5,854 nt of DNA from Candidatus Eiseniibacteriota bacterium. GTDB lineage: Bacteria > Eisenbacteria > RBG-16-71-46 > CAIMUX01. Positions within the stretch are counted from its first letter, which is position 1. The number at the start of each line of letters is the position of its first letter. Below the pieces are notes generated by a model that was not told where the DNA came from, ran no database searches, and worked only from the letters and a program-made list of their open reading frames with translations. Shown one piece after another: positions 1-5,347 of this stretch. The stretch spans positions 1-5,854 of the forward strand of contig JAGQHR010000244.1 in NCBI GenBank assembly GCA_020431745.1. The letters run 5' to 3'. The translations under genes and the position numbers were made by a program.

Positions 1-134
1 CCATCATTTCCGGTGGACACGGGACGGCCGCGGAGAAGATCGCTGCCTTGGAGTCTTCGGGGATTCCGGTGGCGCGGATTCCCTCGGAAGTCGGTCCCCT
101 CGTGAAGAGGGCCCTGGCCGGCGCAGCGAGATAG
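1..134 (+). CDS. sucD: Succinyl-CoA synthetase (ADP/GDP-forming) alpha subunit, C-terminal end only
   Basis: Partial gene: only the last 43 residues are in the window, read in frame from base 3 and ending in TAG at 132-134. The family's enzyme makes succinate and ATP or GTP from succinyl-CoA in the TCA cycle, as an alpha/beta complex in the cytoplasm. The segment shows the typical alpha-subunit C-terminus: ISGGHGTAAEKIAALES, then a GIPVAR strand, then a helix ending PLVKRALAGAAR. The SGG-x-GTA-x-EK signature corresponds to SGGKGTADEK in E. coli SucD, with His here in place of Lys. The phosphorylated active-site His and the CoA-binding domain lie upstream, outside the window. The beta subunit sucC would be expected just upstream. 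Seen: the motif. Inferred: the complete gene. No in-frame stop lies between this TAG and the ndk start, as described in the findings. Confidence 0.9.
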   Translation, partial: IISGGHGTAAEKIAALESSGIPVARIPSEVGPLVKRALAGAAR

Positions 135-189
135 CACACGAAAATCGCCAGAGACCGACGGTACGGAGTCAGGGTGCGCGCAGATGCGG

Positions 190-218
190 GCCGGACCCGG
201 ACGATCATCGGGTCTGGC
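190..218 (+). other. Strong stem-loop in the sucD-ndk spacer
   Basis: Bases 190-198 (GCCGGACCC) pair with 210-218 (GGGTCTGGC) as a 9-bp stem with one G-U pair. It can extend inward by G199-C209 and a G200-U208 wobble, leaving a 7-nt loop. It ends 8 nt before the ndk Shine-Dalgarno. No U-tract follows, so it does not look like an intrinsic terminator. It may affect mRNA processing, stability or access to the ndk ribosome binding site; this role is inferred. Confidence 0.45.
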
Positions 219-226
219 AAAGACGC

Positions 227-232
227 AGGAGG
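227..232 (+). promoter_or_regulatory. Ribosome binding site of ndk
   Basis: A consensus AGGAGG lies 13 nt before the ATG at 246. The spacing is somewhat long, but no better site lies closer. It supports the ATG at 246 over the longer GTG start at 174, which has no comparable site. Confidence 0.65.
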
Positions 233-245
233 CAAAGGTCGAGCT

Positions 246-662
246 ATGGATCGAACCCTGATGATGATCAAACCGGACGCCGTGCGACGGAACCTCGTGG
301 GTGAGGTGCTGCGGCGGGTCGAGAACGCGGGCCTCAAGATCGTCGGCTTGCGGATGGTGCATCTCTCGATCGAGGATGCGCAGGAGTTCTATCGGGTGCA
401 TGCGGAGCGACCGTTCTACGCGTCGCTCTGCAAGTACATGTCTTCCGGGCCGATCGTTGCCGGGGTTCTCGAGGGAGAGGACTCGGTTCGTCGCTGGCGC
501 GAGCTGATGGGGGCGACCAATCCCGCCGAGGCAGCTCCGGGGACGATTCGGAAAGACCTCGCGGTGAGCCTCGAGGAAAACTCGGTGCACGGGTCGGACG
601 CACGGGAGACCGCCGATCAAGAGATCCGATTCTTCGATCTGAAGCTGCCTCTCAGGGGGTGA
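246..662 (+). CDS. ndk: Nucleoside diphosphate kinase
   Basis: A 138-residue protein, the normal size for bacterial Ndk. The family transfers the gamma phosphate of ATP to other (deoxy)nucleoside diphosphates by a phospho-histidine ping-pong mechanism in the cytoplasm. The N-terminus reads DRTLMMIKPDAVRRN, containing the family's IKPDAV strand with Lys9. Further markers are RPFY (residues 55-58), MSSGP (65-69), GATNP (89-93), PGTIR (98-102) and the active-site segment NSVHGSD (112-118) with catalytic His115. The residue after HGSD is Ala119, where many homologues have Ser. The ATG at 246 places the start exactly where the family begins; the GTG at 174 would add a 24-residue basic tail unlike the family. 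It sits downstream of sucD, an enzyme that makes nucleoside triphosphate, and 7 nt before yceD. The stop is TGA. Identification is essentially certain. Confidence 0.97.
   Translation: MDRTLMMIKPDAVRRNLVGEVLRRVENAGLKIVGLRMVHLSIEDAQEFYRVHAERPFYASLCKYMSSGPIVAGVLEGEDSVRRWRELMGATNPAEAAPGTIRKDLAVSLEENSVHGSDARETADQEIRFFDLKLPLRG
654..662 (+). promoter_or_regulatory. Ribosome binding site of yceD, overlapping the ndk stop
   Basis: AGGGGGTGA includes the ndk TGA (660-662) and lies 7 nt before the GTG at 670. It fixes that GTG as the yceD start and suggests translational coupling to ndk. Confidence 0.55.
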
Positions 663-669
663 CGATCGC

Positions 670-1212
670 GTGCATGATTCCGGGGCCTTCGTCGTGCGCA
701 TCGCGACGCTCGACGAAGGGGAGAGCCACCGCGAGCTCATCGGGACTGCCGGAGAGCTCGATCTCACCGAAGCGGGATTCCAGACGGAGGCCCCGGTGGT
801 CTTCCGCGCTCGGATCTACCGTGTCGGGAACCGGATCGAGGTCAATGGAACCGTGACGGCCGGACTCCGCCTCGCCTGCGGCAAGTGCTTGGAGGAGTTC
901 GATCAGCGGATCCAAGTGGACGTCCGGGTGTATGCCGAGCCGCGCCCCAGCCGGGACCACCGGCCGGAAGAAGAAGTGCGTGAAGACGATCTGGGAATGG
1001 TCTATCATGACGGCCAGATCCTAGACCTGACAGAAGAAGTGCGCCAAAGCGTGCTCGTCGAGGTCCCCTGGCACCCTCAATGCCGTGAGGATTGCCGGGG
1101 ACTTTGTCCACGTTGTGGGACGAATTGGAACACGGCCCAATGCAGCTGTGACCTCGAACCCCACGACTCCCGCTGGGAAGCCCTGCGGGAAATGCTGAAG
1201 AAACGGAACTGA
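670..1212 (+). CDS. yceD: YceD/DUF177 family protein (23S rRNA accumulation protein)
   Basis: A 180-residue protein with a GTG start. It matches the DUF177/YceD family, small cytoplasmic proteins linked to large-subunit rRNA accumulation and almost always encoded directly upstream of rpmF, as here. Visible features are an N-terminal VRIATLDEGES strand region (residues 9-19), the first cysteine pair ACGKCLEEF (Cys70, Cys73), an acidic stretch (about 99-108), DLTEEVRQSVLVEVP (119-133), and a C-terminal cysteine cluster CREDCRGLCPRCG then CSC. The cluster cysteines are 138, 142, 146, 149, 158 and 160, and probably bind metal. The start at 670 is supported by a purine-rich site over the ndk stop; GTG at 694 is a less likely alternative. 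The stop is TGA. The biochemical mechanism of the family is poorly defined. Family assignment is strong. Confidence 0.92.
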   Translation: MHDSGAFVVRIATLDEGESHRELIGTAGELDLTEAGFQTEAPVVFRARIYRVGNRIEVNGTVTAGLRLACGKCLEEFDQRIQVDVRVYAEPRPSRDHRPEEEVREDDLGMVYHDGQILDLTEEVRQSVLVEVPWHPQCREDCRGLCPRCGTNWNTAQCSCDLEPHDSRWEALREMLKKRN

Positions 1213-1224
1213 TCCTGTTTCGAC

Positions 1225-1235
1225 AGGAGGAGGAA
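1225..1235 (+). promoter_or_regulatory. Strong ribosome binding site of rpmF
   Basis: AGGAGGAGGAA lies directly upstream of the ATG at 1238 and is the best Shine-Dalgarno in the window. This fits a highly expressed ribosomal protein. Confidence 0.8.
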
Positions 1236-1237
1236 TC

Positions 1238-1417
1238 ATGGCTCTTCCCAAGCGTCGCCATTCATCGGCGCGCCGCGACAAGCGCCGGGCGAACTGGAAG
1301 CTGGGAGCTCCCCCTGCCTCGCGCTGCGCTCACTGCGGAGCGACGAAGCGTCCCCACCATGTGTGCCCCGAGTGCGGTTACTATCGGGGCGAAGAGGTTC
1401 AAGTGGTGAACGGCTAG
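1238..1417 (+). CDS. rpmF: Large ribosomal subunit protein bL32
   Basis: A 59-residue basic protein, the usual length for bL32. It starts MALPKRRHSSARRDKRR, close to the family's MAVPKRK-S--R---RR N-terminus, and then has a zinc ribbon: CAHCG (Cys30, Cys33) and CPECGYY (Cys43, Cys46). All four cysteines are present, so this is the zinc-binding (C+) form. The end, GYYRGEEVQVVNG, is typical of the family. It is a structural protein of the 50S subunit. It lies 25 nt after yceD and 41 nt before plsX, the conserved yceD-rpmF-plsX order. The start is secured by the very strong ribosome binding site. The stop is TAG. Confidence 0.97.
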   Translation: MALPKRRHSSARRDKRRANWKLGAPPASRCAHCGATKRPHHVCPECGYYRGEEVQVVNG

Positions 1418-1449
1418 GTTTTGCAGAGCCTGATCCCTCGTCATCTTCT

Positions 1450-1454
1450 GAGGA
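1450..1454 (+). promoter_or_regulatory. Ribosome binding site of plsX (supports TTG start)
   Basis: GAGGA lies 4 nt before the TTG at 1459. The spacing is short, but no other site fits. CCTC at 1436-1439 could pair with its GAGG (1450-1453), a possible weak occlusion. The next in-frame ATG (1498) falls inside the conserved DAMGGD motif and would truncate the protein. Confidence 0.5.
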
Positions 1455-1458
1455 AGCT

Positions 1459-2502
1459 TTGAACCCCGAGCGTCGACCCCGAGTTGCCCTTGACGCCATG
1501 GGAGGCGATCGTGCCCCTGAATCGGTGGTTCAGGGAGCGATCGACGCGGCCGCTCATTTCCACGATGATCTGGAAGTCGTTCTCGTCGGAGACGAGAATG
1601 CGATCGGCTGCTATCTGCCAGCCACGGAAGCTCAGCGGCTCGGAATAGAGATCGTCCACACGTCCGAATCCATCGGCATGGGCGAGTCGGCCACGACGTC
1701 CTACCGCAAGAAGCGCGACTCCTCGATCGCCGTAGGCATCAAGTTGCTGGGGGAACGACGCGTCGACGCGTTCGTTTCCGCGGGAAACACCGGGGCCGTC
1801 GTGACGGCGAGCTTGCTCGGATTGGGGCGGATCAAAGGCGTCCATCGTCCGGCGATCCTGACGATCGTGCCGACGCATCATGGCCAATGTCTGATGCTGG
1901 ACGTCGGAGCGAACTCCGACACCAAGCCCGCTCACCTCTACCAGTTCGCGATCATGGGGCGGGTCTACGCCCAGTCGGTGAGCGGGATTCCCGAGCCGAC
2001 GATCGGTCTCCTCAATATCGGAGAGGAGAGCAGCAAGGGTTCCGATCTGGCGCAGGCCGCGTTCAAGATGCTCACGGAGTGTCCCGGCAATTTGAATTTC
2101 GTGGGCAATGTCGAGGGCCGGGACATTCTCAAGGGAACGGTCGACGTCGTCGTTTGCGACGGCTTTACCGGAAACGTCATTCTGAAGTTCGCGGAAAGCG
2201 TCGTCGGGATGGTCGTGGGGGCGATCCGCAGTGAGCTCAAGCGGAGCCTCAAATTCAAACTGGGTGCGTTGCTCCTCAAACCGGTGTTTGCCCGCGTGCG
2301 ATCCCGGTTGAACTATGAGGAGTACGGTGGAGCCCCGTTGCTCGGGGTCGATGGAGTGGTCGTGATCTGTCACGGAAGCTCCTCGGCCAAGGCCATTCGC
2401 AACGCCCTGCGCGTCGCGGCGAGCGGGGCGCGCGAGGGCATCGACGCGAAGATCGCAGAGGAACTGTCTCGTGAACTCCTCAGGGAAGAAGTCGCTGGGT
2501 AG
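1459..2502 (+). CDS. plsX: Phosphate acyltransferase PlsX
   Basis: A 347-residue protein from a TTG start. PlsX converts acyl-ACP plus phosphate to acyl-phosphate, the donor used by PlsY in phospholipid synthesis; it acts in the cytoplasm, peripherally at the membrane. Family signatures in order are VALDAMGGDRAPE (residues 9-21), SAGNTGA (108-114), MLDVGAN (146-152), GLLNIGEE (183-190), NFVGNVEGRDI (213-223), CDGFTGNV (233-240), YGGAPLLGV (289-297) and HGSSS (305-309). Nothing is truncated. A longer in-frame GTG at 1363 would overlap rpmF and add 32 residues unlike the family. The 3' end overlaps fabH by 32 nt, implying coupled translation. The stop is TAG, at the normal family length, so TAG clearly terminates here. 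Identification is certain; the exact start is probable. Confidence 0.96.
   Translation: MNPERRPRVALDAMGGDRAPESVVQGAIDAAAHFHDDLEVVLVGDENAIGCYLPATEAQRLGIEIVHTSESIGMGESATTSYRKKRDSSIAVGIKLLGERRVDAFVSAGNTGAVVTASLLGLGRIKGVHRPAILTIVPTHHGQCLMLDVGANSDTKPAHLYQFAIMGRVYAQSVSGIPEPTIGLLNIGEESSKGSDLAQAAFKMLTECPGNLNFVGNVEGRDILKGTVDVVVCDGFTGNVILKFAESVVGMVVGAIRSELKRSLKFKLGALLLKPVFARVRSRLNYEEYGGAPLLGVDGVVVICHGSSSAKAIRNALRVAASGAREGIDAKIAEELSRELLREEVAG
2458..2463 (+). promoter_or_regulatory. Ribosome binding site of fabH inside plsX
   Basis: GAGGAA lies 7 nt before the GTG at 2471, within the plsX coding region. It fixes the fabH start and the 32-nt plsX-fabH overlap. Confidence 0.6.
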
Positions 2503-3478
2503 GGAAGTTCGAATCCTCGGAACCGGCTCCTGCGTTCCGGACCGGGTGTTGACCAACCAAGATCTCGAGCGGATGGTCGATACTTCCGACGAGTGGATCG
2601 TCACACGGACCGGGATCAAGGAGCGCCGGATCGTCGGTCCCGACATGGCCGCCTCCGACCTTGCCGAGGTGGCGGGCGCGCGGGCGATGAAGGCGGCCGG
2701 CATTACGCCGACGGACCTCGATGCCATCTTCGTGTGCACGGTCACCGGCGATCACCTGTTTCCGTCCACTTCCTGCCTGCTGCAGGCCCGCTTCGGCGCA
2801 CCCCAGGCCTTCTGCATGGACGTCTCCGCCGCCTGCTCCGGTTTCCTCTACGGATGCGAAACCGCCAGTGCGTTCATCGCGTCGGGCATGGCCGAGACGG
2901 TTCTCGTCGTGGGTGTCGAGATCTTGTCCAAGTTCACGAACTTCGAGGATCGGGGAACCTGCGTCCTTTTCGGCGACGGAGCGGGCGCCGCGGTCTTCGG
3001 TCCCGGGCCTGGCCCCCATCAAATCCTGGCCAGCCATCTCGGCGCGGACGGTCGGTTCGGTTCGCTCATCGAGCTTCCCGCAGGCGGGTCCCGCCGCCCC
3101 ATGACCCATGAGGCGTTGGAGGCCCGACAGCAGTATCTCACGGTCAAAGGAAACGAAGTCTTCAAGCTGGGTGTCCGAGGCATGGCGGACGCTTGCATCA
3201 AGGTACTCGACCAAGCAGGTCTGGCGCCGGACGACGTCGACCTGTTGATTCCGCACCAGGCGAATCTCCGGATCATCGACGCGACGGCGAAACGATTGGA
3301 GATTCCCCCCGAGCGCGTCGTCGTCAACATCGATCGGTACGGGAATACCTCCGCTGCTTCCGTCCCGATCGCGCTCGACGAGGCGGTCACGACCGGACGC
3401 GTTCACGAGGGCGACCTCGTCCTGATGGTCGTGTTCGGGGGCGGGCTCACTTGGGGGGCGACACTCGTTCGCTGGTAG
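2471..3478 (+). CDS. fabH: 3-oxoacyl-ACP synthase III (KAS III)
   Basis: A 335-residue protein with a GTG start. FabH condenses an acyl-CoA, usually acetyl-CoA or a branched primer, with malonyl-ACP to begin type II fatty-acid synthesis in the cytoplasm. The N-terminal half carries GTGSCVPDRVLTN (residues 17-29) and TSDEWIVTRTGIKERR (38-53). The catalytic triad is intact: Cys122 in SAACSGF, His262 in PHQANLR and Asn292 in GNTSAAS. The C-terminus GGGLTWGATLVRW is exactly where the family ends, just before a TAG stop. Primer preference cannot be read reliably from sequence alone. It overlaps plsX by 32 nt and precedes fabD by 25 nt, as in many bacterial fab clusters. Identification is certain. 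Confidence 0.97.
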   Translation: MNSSGKKSLGREVRILGTGSCVPDRVLTNQDLERMVDTSDEWIVTRTGIKERRIVGPDMAASDLAEVAGARAMKAAGITPTDLDAIFVCTVTGDHLFPSTSCLLQARFGAPQAFCMDVSAACSGFLYGCETASAFIASGMAETVLVVGVEILSKFTNFEDRGTCVLFGDGAGAAVFGPGPGPHQILASHLGADGRFGSLIELPAGGSRRPMTHEALEARQQYLTVKGNEVFKLGVRGMADACIKVLDQAGLAPDDVDLLIPHQANLRIIDATAKRLEIPPERVVVNIDRYGNTSAASVPIALDEAVTTGRVHEGDLVLMVVFGGGLTWGATLVRW

Positions 3479-3487
3479 TCCCCCTCC

Positions 3488-3496
3488 AGGAAGGGA
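3488..3496 (+). promoter_or_regulatory. Ribosome binding site of fabD (supports TTG start)
   Basis: AGGAAGGGA lies 7 nt before the TTG at 3504. It shows that translation is set up at the true family N-terminus, upstream of the in-frame amber codon, and not at the GTG at 3702. Confidence 0.7.
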
Positions 3497-3503
3497 TCTC
3501 CTT

Positions 3504-4433
3504 TTGAAGATTGCATATCTGTTCCCGGGACAAGGTTCGCAGTTCGTGGGTATGGGCCGCGATCTCTGCGACGCCTTCCCCGCCGCGCGCAGCGTCTTCG
3601 AGCGTGCGAACGAGGTTCTCGGGTTCGATCTGGCCAACCTCTGTTTCGAGGGTCCGGAGGATCAGCTGCGCTAGACGCGCAATACGCAGCCGGCCATCTT
3701 CGTGCACAGCATCGCCGTCCTGCGCGCGCTCGGGTGGGAGCCTCAGGGAGCGGACCATCGACTGGCCGGACACAGTCTCGGCGAGTACTCCGCCTACGTC
3801 GCGGCCGGTGCGCTACGCTTCGAAGATGCGCTGCGGGTGGTCCGGCGACGCGGTGAGCTGATGTATCAAACGGGACTGGACACGCCCGGCGCCATGGCCG
3901 CGGTGCTCGGGCTCGCACCGGAGCGGGTCGAGCAGACGCTCAACGAAGTCGACGGGATCGTCGTGCCCGCGAACTACAATTCACCGACCCAGCTGGTGAT
4001 CTCCGGGGAGGTGTCGGCGGTCGAGCGAGCCATGGAAGCGCTCAAGGCAGCCGGGGCGAAGCGCGTGATCCGTCTGGATGTGAGCGGCGCCTTCCACTCA
4101 CCGCTGATGGAGGCGGCCATCCCCGGTCTCGAAGACGCGCTCAGCTCGATCGAGGTCTCGACTCCGCGGGCCGAGGTCGTCACGAACGAGAGCGCGCATC
4201 CGGTCTCGCAGACGGAGGTTCGCTCCTCCCTGCTGCGGCAGCTGCGCTCCCCCGTCCTCTGGGAGCCGTCGATGCGGCACATGATCGAGTGGGGAGCCGA
4301 GCTCTTCGTCGAGATTGGCCCGAACAAGGTCCTGGGCGGCCTGGTCCGCGCGCTCGATCGGGAGATCGCGGTTCAGGCGATCGGGACGGCCGGCCAGGTC
4401 GAAGAAGCGCTGGCCGGAGGAGATCCCGCCTGA
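3504..4433 (+). CDS. fabD: Malonyl-CoA:ACP transacylase FabD, interrupted by an in-frame TAG at codon 57
   Basis: FabD transfers malonyl from CoA to ACP, supplying the extender unit for all fatty-acid elongation, and is normally essential. From TTG at 3504 the frame gives 56 residues (MKIAYLFPGQGSQFVGMG to PEDQLR), then TAG at 3672-3674, then TRNTQPAIFVHS and a normal FabD to TGA at 4431-4433. Ignoring the TAG, the protein has 309 residues, the same as E. coli FabD. All key parts are present: PGQGSQ (8-13), catalytic Ser91 in GHSLGEY, Arg116 in RRG, His198 in GAFHSP, and a normal C-terminus. No frameshift or other decay is visible. The uninterrupted downstream frame's first usual start is GTG at 3702, which has no ribosome binding site and would lose the PGQGSQ loop. 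fabD lies between fabH (25 nt) and fabG (1-nt overlap). The cause may be a sequence error, a nonsense mutation or suppression. Family identity is certain; expression as one protein is not. Confidence 0.9.
3672..3674 (+). other. In-frame amber (TAG) codon inside fabD
   Basis: The TAG is codon 57 of fabD, between LR and TRNTQP. By alignment it falls where E. coli FabD has Lys in the LNKTWQTQP segment. One base change would give CAG (Gln), AAG (Lys) or GAG (Glu). The flanking TGCGC (3667-3671) and GCGCA (3677-3681) form a perfect 5-bp inverted repeat, with TAGAC in the loop. Confidence 0.85.
4416..4422 (+). promoter_or_regulatory. Ribosome binding site of fabG within the fabD 3' end
   Basis: GGAGGAG lies 10 nt before the ATG at 4433. 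It is independent of translation through fabD, so fabG could still be initiated if fabD translation stops early. Confidence 0.65.
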
Positions 4434-5179
4434 TGGCCCCCCATTCCGGAAGAGTGGCCCTGGTCACCGGTGGCAGTCGCGGAATCGGTCGGGCGATCGC
4501 CTTGGCCCTGGCCCGCGGGGGGGCCGACGTCGCGCTCGTCGATCGGAGCGGCCCGTCGGACGGTCCCACGGTTCGGGAAGTCCGGGATCTCGGGGTTCGG
4601 TGCCAGCACTTTCGTTGCGATGTCGGCTCTTCCGAGCAGGTTCAGGGGCTCGCGGCGGCAGTGACCGCGGAGCTGGGTGCCGTTTCCATTCTCGTGAACA
4701 ACGCCGGTTTGACCCGGGACAATCTCTTCCTGAGGCTGGGCGACGAAGAGTGGGACCAGGTCCTGGCAGTGAATCTGAAGGGTGCCTTCCATTGCGCCAA
4801 GGCCTTCTCGCGCGGCATGCTGAAGGCCCGCTGGGGTCGGATTCTCAATATCACCTCGGTCGTGGGCCAGATGGGTAACAAGGGACAGAGCAATTACGCG
4901 GCTTCCAAGGCGGGTCTGATCGGTTTAACCTGCTCGCTCGCCCGGGAGCTGGCCGAGCGTTCGATCACCGTGAACGCGGTGGCACCGGGATTCATCCGGA
5001 CCGAGATGACGGCAGAGCTCCCGGACGCAGTGCAGAGCGACCTACTCCGGCAGATTCCCGTGGGGCGTTTCGGCGAACCGGAAGATGTCGGCGAAGTGGT
5101 GTCGTTTCTGGCTTCCGAAGAGGCCCGGTACATCACGGGTCAGGTCTTGCGGGTCGACGGTGGGATGTTGATGGGCTGA
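4433..5179 (+). CDS. fabG: 3-oxoacyl-ACP reductase FabG
   Basis: A 248-residue classical short-chain dehydrogenase/reductase, the usual FabG size. It reduces 3-ketoacyl-ACP to 3-hydroxyacyl-ACP in each elongation cycle. The Rossmann motif is TGGSRGIG (residues 12-19), then NNAG (89-92) and the catalytic residues Asn114, Ser142, Tyr155 and Lys159 (the YAASK motif). The end is APGFIRT (184-190), a VGRFGEPEDV segment (210-219) and GQVLRVDGG (236-244). The residue 18 after the last glycine of the motif is Asp37 (LVDRS), which in SDR enzymes often marks NAD(H) preference. Typical FabG uses NADPH, and Arg16, also linked to NADPH binding, is kept, so cofactor use is uncertain. The start overlaps the fabD stop (TGATG), implying coupling. 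A longer in-frame GTG/ATG extension into fabD is not supported. The stop is TGA. Confidence 0.96.
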   Translation: MAPHSGRVALVTGGSRGIGRAIALALARGGADVALVDRSGPSDGPTVREVRDLGVRCQHFRCDVGSSEQVQGLAAAVTAELGAVSILVNNAGLTRDNLFLRLGDEEWDQVLAVNLKGAFHCAKAFSRGMLKARWGRILNITSVVGQMGNKGQSNYAASKAGLIGLTCSLARELAERSITVNAVAPGFIRTEMTAELPDAVQSDLLRQIPVGRFGEPEDVGEVVSFLASEEARYITGQVLRVDGGMLMG

Positions 5180-5347
5180 GTCGGCAGCGCTCCGCGGATG
5201 CGGAGGCCGGCTCGCCCGCGGACGAGGATTCACTGACCTCACGGTCGTGCCGGCGCCCCGGAGGGCGGCGGGATCCGGGAGGGCGACCGGAAGGGGACGA
5301 CAGACCGCTGCGCCCCCTATCGAGAGCAGAGGAAAGAGGAGAGACCG
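5180..5347 (+). other. 168-nt fabG-acpP leader with several short stem-loops
   Basis: This is the longest gap between genes here. It contains perfect short hairpins with 4-nt loops: 5190-5205 (CTCCGC/GCGGAG), 5235-5246 (GACC/GGTC) and 5254-5267 (CGCCC/GGGCG). The 3' part is purine rich and ends in the acpP ribosome binding site. No convincing -35/-10 pair or U-tract terminator was found. High GC makes short stems likely by chance, so a separate control element for acpP is only suggested. Confidence 0.35.
5337..5341 (+). promoter_or_regulatory. Ribosome binding site of acpP
   Basis: AGGAG, within a purine-rich run, lies 6 nt before the ATG at 5348. This is near-ideal spacing and fits the very high expression usual for ACP. 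Confidence 0.75.

Noticed and set aside
174..245. GTG start giving a 24-residue N-terminal extension of Ndk
   Set aside because: The extension is unlike the family. The ATG at 246 matches the family start and has AGGAGG upstream.
1363..1458. GTG start giving a 32-residue extension of PlsX inside rpmF
   Set aside because: It would overlap the rpmF zinc-ribbon coding region and adds a Ser-rich tail not seen in PlsX. The TTG at 1459 has a ribosome binding site and gives the family length.
1441..2745. Long minus-strand open frame (434 codons) opposite plsX and fabH
   Set aside because: It lies antisense to two well-identified genes, has no recognisable domain, and is expected in GC-rich codon-biased DNA.
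2480..3637. Minus-strand open frame (385 codons) opposite fabH and the start of fabD
   Set aside because: It is a shadow of fabH: low-complexity Arg/Gly/Asp-rich translation with no family motif.
3672..3674. Pyrrolysine or a reassigned genetic code as the explanation of the fabD TAG
   Set aside because: TAG ends fabH and plsX at the normal family length. No Pyl genes are visible and FabD is not a known Pyl protein. It is kept only as something to test, not claimed.
3702..4433. A separate shorter FabD gene beginning at GTG 3702
   Set aside because: There is no Shine-Dalgarno before 3702 and it would lack the conserved PGQGSQ loop. The frame is better read as one interrupted fabD, although restart cannot be excluded.
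4517..4523. Run of seven G in fabG as a possible frameshift site or sequence error
   Set aside because: The frame reads ARGGADVAL through the run and continues with normal FabG sequence, so no shift is needed.
5190..5205. Intrinsic terminator after fabG
   Set aside because: The 6-bp GC stem has no U-tract, so it is recorded only as a stem-loop in the leader.
5319..5324. TATCGA as a -10 element for an acpP promoter
   Set aside because: There is no matching -35 element at suitable spacing, and a single weak hexamer is not evidence of a promoter.
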